The notes below the pieces were generated by a model. The model ran no database searches. It was not told where the DNA came from and saw only the letters and a list, made by a program, of their open reading frames with translations. A program made the translations under genes and the position numbers. A DNA stretch of 8,844 bases from Candidatus Peregrinibacteria bacterium (GTDB lineage Bacteria > Patescibacteriota > Gracilibacteria > UM-FILTER-43-11), in the NCBI GenBank assembly GCA_016220125.1, contig JACRIF010000072.1, positions 1 to 8,844 on the forward strand. The letters run 5' to 3'. This document shows, piece after piece, positions 5,119 through 8,844 of this stretch (position 1 is its first letter; the number at the start of each line of letters is the position of its first letter).

Positions 5119-6417
5119 ATGTATTTTTGCGACGAGGCTCAAATCAAGGTCAAGGCCGGGAACGGGGGGGATGGTTGCGTGAGCTACCGCCGGGAAAAGT
5201 TTGTGGAGAAGGGTGGCCCGAACGGAGGCAACGGAGGCATCGGCGGCAGCATTGTGTTCGAGGGGAATGAAAACCTGAACACGCTGGTGACGTTTGCGTC
5301 GAAAAAACAGTTCAAGGCCGAGCACGGCGAAAAGGGGATGGGCCGGGATATGTACGGCCACCATGGGGAGGATTTGATCTTGGGCGTGCCCGTGGGAACG
5401 CTGGTGTACGACAAGGCAAGCGGCAAGTTGTTGGCCGACATCACGGCTCATGGCCAGCGCATTGTGGTGGCGCGCGGTGGGCGCGGTGGAAAGGGGAATG
5501 CCAATTTCAAAAGCTCCACGCGCCAAACCCCCGATTTCGCCGAGTTGGGCGAACCGGGCGAGGAGTTCGAGTTGAAGCTCGAGCTGAAGTTGATCGCGGA
5601 GGTCGCGATCATCGGATATCCCAACGTGGGCAAGTCCACGCTCATTTCACACATTTCGAATGCGCGACCCAAAATCGCGGACTATCCTTTCACGACCTTG
5701 GTGCCGAATTTGGGGGTGGTGAAAGTGGGCGACGTGGATTTCATGGTCGCCGACATTCCAGGTTTGATTGAGGGCGCGCACGAGGGCAAGGGGCTGGGGA
5801 TCGAGTTCCTGAAGCACATTGAGCGAACCAAGATTTTGGTGCATGTGCTCGACATCACCCATGAGGAGCTGAAATCCGAATACGTGAAGCTGAACAAGGA
5901 GCTGAAGTCCTACAGCACCACGTTGGGCAAGAAGCCCCAGTTGCTGGTGCTGAACAAGATCGACGCCACAATTCCCGAGATCATCGCCCAGGCTAAAAAG
6001 GACTTCAAGGCCAAAAAACCCATGTTCATCTCAGGGGTCACGGGCGAGGGTTTGAACGAGTTCCTGTATGCGTTGAAGGACAAGGTGGTCGAATTCCGAA
6101 AAGCCGAGAAATTAAAGGCCAAAAAACCCAAAGAGGTGAAAGCGTCCGCAGAGGGCGAGAAAGTGTTTCGTCCCCATCTCGATATCCCCGAAATGCGCCA
6201 ATACACGGTTTCATTCATGGGCGGGGAATATGTGGTGCAGGGCAAACGCCTCCAGCAGTTGGCCGTGATGACCAATACGGGTCAGACCGGTGGCATGATG
6301 CGCTTGTTCGATGTCCTCAAAAAAGTCGGCGTCACCCGCGAGCTCCATCGTCTCGGCGCGCGCGAGGGCGACAAGTTCCGCATCGGGCAGAAGGTGTTCG
6401 AGTATCGCGAGGAATAA
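5119..6417 (+). CDS. obgE: GTPase Obg/CgtA
   Basis: Obg is an essential ribosome-associated GTPase acting in large-subunit maturation and growth control. At 432 residues all three family domains are present. The glycine-rich Obg fold (1-158) starts with the hallmark CDEAQIKVKAGNGGDGCVSYR and includes GGRGGKGN (120-127). The G domain has G1 GYPNVGKST (166-174), switch I YPFTTLVPNLG (189-199), G3 DIPGLIEGA (212-220), G4 NKID (279-282) and G5-like SGVTG (305-309). A Lys-rich linker (about 327-343) leads to the OCT domain (about 350-432; YVVQGKRLQQL and the closing RIGQKVFEY are typical). An extended -10 promoter and an AAAGGA ribosome site support the ATG at 5119. The gene is transcribed alone, divergent from pyrB, and ends in TAA before the second inverted repeat. 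Confidence 0.97.
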   Translation: MYFCDEAQIKVKAGNGGDGCVSYRREKFVEKGGPNGGNGGIGGSIVFEGNENLNTLVTFASKKQFKAEHGEKGMGRDMYGHHGEDLILGVPVGTLVYDKASGKLLADITAHGQRIVVARGGRGGKGNANFKSSTRQTPDFAELGEPGEEFELKLELKLIAEVAIIGYPNVGKSTLISHISNARPKIADYPFTTLVPNLGVVKVGDVDFMVADIPGLIEGAHEGKGLGIEFLKHIERTKILVHVLDITHEELKSEYVKLNKELKSYSTTLGKKPQLLVLNKIDATIPEIIAQAKKDFKAKKPMFISGVTGEGLNEFLYALKDKVVEFRKAEKLKAKKPKEVKASAEGEKVFRPHLDIPEMRQYTVSFMGGEYVVQGKRLQQLAVMTNTGQTGGMMRLFDVLKKVGVTRELHRLGAREGDKFRIGQKVFEYREE

Positions 6418-6422
6418 ATTTT

Positions 6423-6499
6423 GCTATAAGCAATAAGCGATAAGTGCTAAGCCTCCAATGGTTTCGCTTATAGCTTATCGCTTACCGCTTATCGCTAGC
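6423..6499. repeat. Heptad-built inverted repeat 2 (obgE / hydrolase 3' ends)
   Basis: The left arm is four exact tandem 7-mers starting at 6424, 6431, 6438 and 6445, with consensus CNATAAG and a last unit TGCTAAG. The right arm is four mirror 7-mers (CTTATNG type) starting at 6467, 6474, 6481 and 6488. Outer GCTA/TAGC close the palindrome, and the loop is about 15 bases. The right arm overlaps the hydrolase stop and encodes its last residues (ASDKR). No U-run follows the stem. The position suits a bidirectional terminator, but the tandem 7-bp make-up is not explained by that. Confidence 0.85.
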
Positions 6500-7591
6500 G
6501 AGGAATCGTTCCGCGTTTTTGGCGTAGATCAGCTCCAGGGTTTCCGTGGGCAGGTTGAGCCCCTTTAGTTTTTCGGAATCCTTCGCCTTTTTTCGTGCCT
6601 CGTTGGCCGTTTTCAGTCGGGCGGCGCAGAACTTTCCCGATTGGGGTTTGCACGCCTCGGCCTGGGTGTGTAGTTTTTCGTATTGAGTGGTGAGCAGCTG
6701 GGTGATGGCATCGCAGCGGAATGAGCCTTTTTCCAGGAGGTTTTTGTAGCACCCGAGCATGGTTTTCATATAAGGAGTGTCCTTGCGTTCCAAGTCGGTC
6801 AGCACCATGTCCGCGCCGAACAGGATGCGGTCTTGGTGCGCGAGGATGAAGCGTTTGAATGCCGCGAGGTCCTTTCCAATTTTTTCGAAGCCCGCGGCCA
6901 TGAAGGGTTCGAAACCGAAACTGATATCCGTGTAAAGGTTCGGATACAGCTCAAGCAGCCTGCCGGCGCGTCCCAAGCTTCCGGTGACCATGAAATGGGG
7001 GATTGAGACGATCAGGTGGGGGTGGGCTCTGAGCACCGCCTCAAGCTCGACTCCGTATTGGTCGAGGTTCACATGGTAGAGCACGGGGAGTCGGGTTTCC
7101 TCCGCGTAGGCGTAGATCGGCTCCATGGCGGGGGCGTCGAGCGGCATTCCAAAACCGTCATAAAAAAGGGAATGGCCATTGTAGAGTTTCAGGCCTTTGC
7201 CACCCCGCTTCACGCAATCCCTCAAATAATCCAAGGCGTCGGAATCTTTGGGGCTCAGGGTGCAGAAGGGCACGAAGCGGCCGGGATGGGTCGCGGCGAT
7301 TTTCAGGATCTCGTCCACATTGCTCCGATAGTTGGAGAATTGGCCGTCTCCTTTCATGGTTAGGGTTTCGATGGGGGAGGGGATCAGCACGGTTCGCTCG
7401 ATGCCGAGCGCGTCCATGGCCTTCAACAGGTCCTCGGCGCGCGCCAAGCTTTGAATGTGCTCATGCGTGTCGGTGACCCCGATCGTTGAGTGGGCCTTTC
7501 GGGTGAATGAAAAAAGCAGGGCGAGGCCGATCAGGATCGCAATGGCCAGGGCGAGGACGCGGGTTCGATGGAGATGGTGTTTGAGATGCAT
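6482..7591 (-). CDS. Membrane-anchored metal-dependent hydrolase, amidohydrolase_2-like
   Basis: The protein has 369 residues from the ATG at 7591. Residues 12-29 form one hydrophobic segment after a basic, His-rich start, so the protein is probably anchored with its barrel outside the cytoplasm. The rest follows the TIM-barrel amidohydrolase_2 pattern (ACMSD-like group): HxH at DTHEH (H43, H45), GLKLY (133-137), H173 in LYHVN, H199 in IPHF, D261 in FGADM, and a C-terminal LELIYAKNAERFL. All expected metal ligands are present, so it should be active. A Lys/Ala/Cys-rich insert (about 305-345, including C314 and C322) interrupts the usual C-terminal part. Substrate and pathway are unknown; decarboxylase or lactonase chemistry is possible for this group. 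It converges with obgE, and its last codons lie in a repeat arm. No Shine-Dalgarno site is seen. Confidence 0.85.
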   Translation of the reverse strand: MHLKHHLHRTRVLALAIAILIGLALLFSFTRKAHSTIGVTDTHEHIQSLARAEDLLKAMDALGIERTVLIPSPIETLTMKGDGQFSNYRSNVDEILKIAATHPGRFVPFCTLSPKDSDALDYLRDCVKRGGKGLKLYNGHSLFYDGFGMPLDAPAMEPIYAYAEETRLPVLYHVNLDQYGVELEAVLRAHPHLIVSIPHFMVTGSLGRAGRLLELYPNLYTDISFGFEPFMAAGFEKIGKDLAAFKRFILAHQDRILFGADMVLTDLERKDTPYMKTMLGCYKNLLEKGSFRCDAITQLLTTQYEKLHTQAEACKPQSGKFCAARLKTANEARKKAKDSEKLKGLNLPTETLELIYAKNAERFLASDKR

Positions 7592-7620
7592 AATTGCAGT
7601 TTACCATTAGACGCGGTTTG

Positions 7621-7706
7621 GACACAGAGCTCAGGACTCAGAGCACAGCAGAGTGACAAATCCGAAATAGGCTGATTCCTGAGTCCTGTTTTCTGAGTTC
7701 TTGTGA
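7621..7706. repeat. Heptad-built inverted repeat 3 (hydrolase / YtxH divergent spacer)
   Basis: The left arm has four tandem 7-mers starting at 7621, 7628, 7635 and 7642, all ending in CAG (consensus RRCNCAG). The right arm has mirror 7-mers beginning with CTG at 7672, 7679, 7686 and 7693, and a weaker one at 7700. GACTCAG at 7635 is the exact complement of CTGAGTC at 7679. The loop is about 20 bases. This copy lies between two gene starts, not two ends, so a terminator role does not explain it. Confidence 0.8.
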
Positions 7707-7771
7707 ATTGTAATTGCGCCTCTCACCCGCTTCTGATAAATTGAGTACGATTAAAATTTAAAATTAAACCT

Positions 7772-8260
7772 ATGAAATTGGGTCGATATCTGATCGGGCT
7801 TGCCAGCGGTCTGACTTTTGGTATGCTGTTTGCCACCAAGAAAGGGAAGGATCTGAGGAAGGAGATCTTCGAAAAGGGAGCCGATTCCCATTTGGAGGGT
7901 TTGAAAGCCCTGGGGAACGCGTTCAAGGGCGCGGGTGCCGAGGCCATGGAGGAGCTGAAAAAAGTCGCCGAGCACGAGGACATCGCCGCATTGCTCGAAG
8001 TCTCCCAGGATCGCATGCGCCGCTTCCTCGATTCGGCTTCGGAACAGGGGTACGATGTGGCGGCCTATGTGCAGGATAAGCTGGATGGTCTCGCCTCCCT
8101 GGCCAAGGACAAGGCGAACGAGATGAAGGGGGATGCCCACCAGTTCCAGAAACGGGCGGTGCGCAAGGTCGAGGAGGTGCGGAGCGAAGTCGCCAAAAAA
8201 GTCTCGCACGTCAAAAAATCGGCGGTGAAAAAGGCGAGGAAGTCCCTGCCAAAGAAATAA
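7772..8260 (+). CDS. YtxH-like protein with Lys-rich tail
   Basis: The protein has 162 residues. The N-terminus (YLIGLASGLTFGMLFATKKG, residues 6-25, then KDLRKEI) matches the YtxH family pattern: one glycine-rich hydrophobic helix ending in LFAPxxG-like residues, here LFATKKG. The remainder is predicted long amphipathic helix or coiled coil, with alternating Lys/Glu (about 27-135). The last ~25 residues are strongly basic (repeated KK, ending ARKSLPKK), resembling a histone H1-type tail. The molecular role of YtxH proteins is not established; some are stress-induced envelope proteins. The ATG at 7772 is the only plausible start and has no Shine-Dalgarno site. hppA begins 39 bases downstream on the same strand with no clear terminator between, so they may be co-transcribed. 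Confidence 0.8.
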   Translation: MKLGRYLIGLASGLTFGMLFATKKGKDLRKEIFEKGADSHLEGLKALGNAFKGAGAEAMEELKKVAEHEDIAALLEVSQDRMRRFLDSASEQGYDVAAYVQDKLDGLASLAKDKANEMKGDAHQFQKRAVRKVEEVRSEVAKKVSHVKKSAVKKARKSLPKK

Positions 8261-8299
8261 CCCTATTTCATTTTTATTCTTAATTCATAAAAAACATTT

Positions 8300-8844
8300 A
8301 TGAAGATTTTGCTTATTTCCCTTTCCGTTGGAATCCTGAGCATGGCCTATGCCGTGTTCAACACGGTTCGTATTTTGAAAAAAGACGCCGGCACGCCGAA
8401 AATGCGTGAAATTTCCGATGCCATCAAGATCGGCGCCATGGCCTACATGCACCGCCAATTCAAGACCATCGCGGTGTTCGCGGTCATCCTGTTCGGCCTT
8501 TTATCCTGGGCGTTGGGCATCAATATGGGCATCGCCTTCGTGGTGGGTGCCGTGTTTTCCGCGGTTGCGGGTTATATCGGCATGAACGTGTCGGTCCGCG
8601 CCAACGTGCGCACCGCCGCCGCCGCCAAAGAGGGGCTGAGCCAGGCGCTGAATGTCGCCTTCATGGGCGGAACGGTCAGTGGCCTCTCGGTCGTGGGCCT
8701 TTCCCTGATCGGCGTGAGCGGACTGTATTTGGTTTTCAAGCAAATGGGCGTTGAGGAATCCACCATCCCGCATCTGTTGATCGGATTCGGATTCGGAGCC
8801 TCTTTGATCTCGCTCTTCGCCCGTGTGGGCGGAGGCATCTTCAC
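8300..8844 (+). CDS. hppA: Membrane-bound ion-pumping pyrophosphatase, 3' end beyond window
   Basis: This integral membrane enzyme hydrolyses cytoplasmic PPi and pumps H+ or Na+ outward. The frame runs open from the ATG at 8300 to the window edge, giving the first 181 residues of a family usually near 650-750. Family motifs are ISDAIKIGAMAYMHRQF (38-54), GYIGMNVSVRANVRTA (91-106) and FGFGASLISLFARVGGGIF (163-181), which normally leads into the catalytic KAADVGADLVGK loop, here outside the window. Hydrophobic helices lie at about 3-22, 56-75, 77-98, 120-145 and 158-175. Ion specificity and K+ dependence depend on residues not included. The leader is AT-rich without a Shine-Dalgarno site. Identification is firm. 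Confidence 0.95.
   Translation, partial: MKILLISLSVGILSMAYAVFNTVRILKKDAGTPKMREISDAIKIGAMAYMHRQFKTIAVFAVILFGLLSWALGINMGIAFVVGAVFSAVAGYIGMNVSVRANVRTAAAAKEGLSQALNVAFMGGTVSGLSVVGLSLIGVSGLYLVFKQMGVEESTIPHLLIGFGFGASLISLFARVGGGIF

Noticed and set aside
7735..7751. GATAAA or TACGAT as -10 of the YtxH gene
   Set aside because: No acceptable -35 at 16-18 bases and no extended -10; AT-rich DNA gives many such partial matches.

Overview
The window is an ordinary-looking stretch of bacterial chromosome with eight well-supported protein genes plus one small probable membrane protein. Coding DNA is moderately GC-rich by eye, and several spacers are sharply AT-rich. No rRNA, tRNA, CRISPR array, transposase or phage gene is visible. 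All complete genes read cleanly in the standard code, and every one of the eight visible stops is TAA. The organism cannot be fixed from the sequence. A compact genome with short overlapping genes, dnaA without dnaN next to it, few Shine-Dalgarno sites and a membrane pyrophosphatase would fit a Patescibacteria/CPR lineage such as Peregrinibacteria, but that is a weak inference.

Layout, left to right. dnaA (5' end cut off by the window edge) runs rightward to 1243. It converges with a small leftward CxxC/CxxC zinc-ribbon protein (1331-1669); between them is an 85-nt inverted repeat. Next comes a leftward 64-residue probable membrane protein (1836-2030) behind an exact TTGACA-N17-TATAAT promoter in an AT-rich spacer. 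A leftward pyrBC operon follows: aspartate carbamoyltransferase (3434-4411), then dihydroorotase (2143-3441), overlapping by 8 nt. The 4412-5118 spacer separates pyrBC from the divergent obgE and is full of hairpins and G-runs. obgE (5119-6417) is a full three-domain Obg GTPase. It converges with a leftward membrane-anchored metal-dependent hydrolase (6482-7591) through a second inverted repeat that runs into the hydrolase coding end. A third inverted repeat lies in the divergent spacer before a rightward YtxH-like protein (7772-8260) and the start of a membrane pyrophosphatase gene (8300 to the window end).

Functionally, DnaA and Obg belong to replication initiation and ribosome assembly/growth control. 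PyrB and PyrC perform steps 2 and 3 of de novo UMP synthesis. The pyrophosphatase turns PPi made by biosynthesis into an ion gradient. The zinc-ribbon, the 64-residue protein, the YtxH-like protein and the hydrolase have no assigned role.

The most unusual signal is the set of three intergenic inverted repeats (1246-1330, 6423-6499, 7621-7706). Each has different bases, but all share one architecture: arms built of about four tandem degenerate 7-bp units, mirrored across a short loop. The second most interesting is a possible structured RNA on the minus strand (4602 to 4495) that ends in a U6 run just upstream of pyrB.
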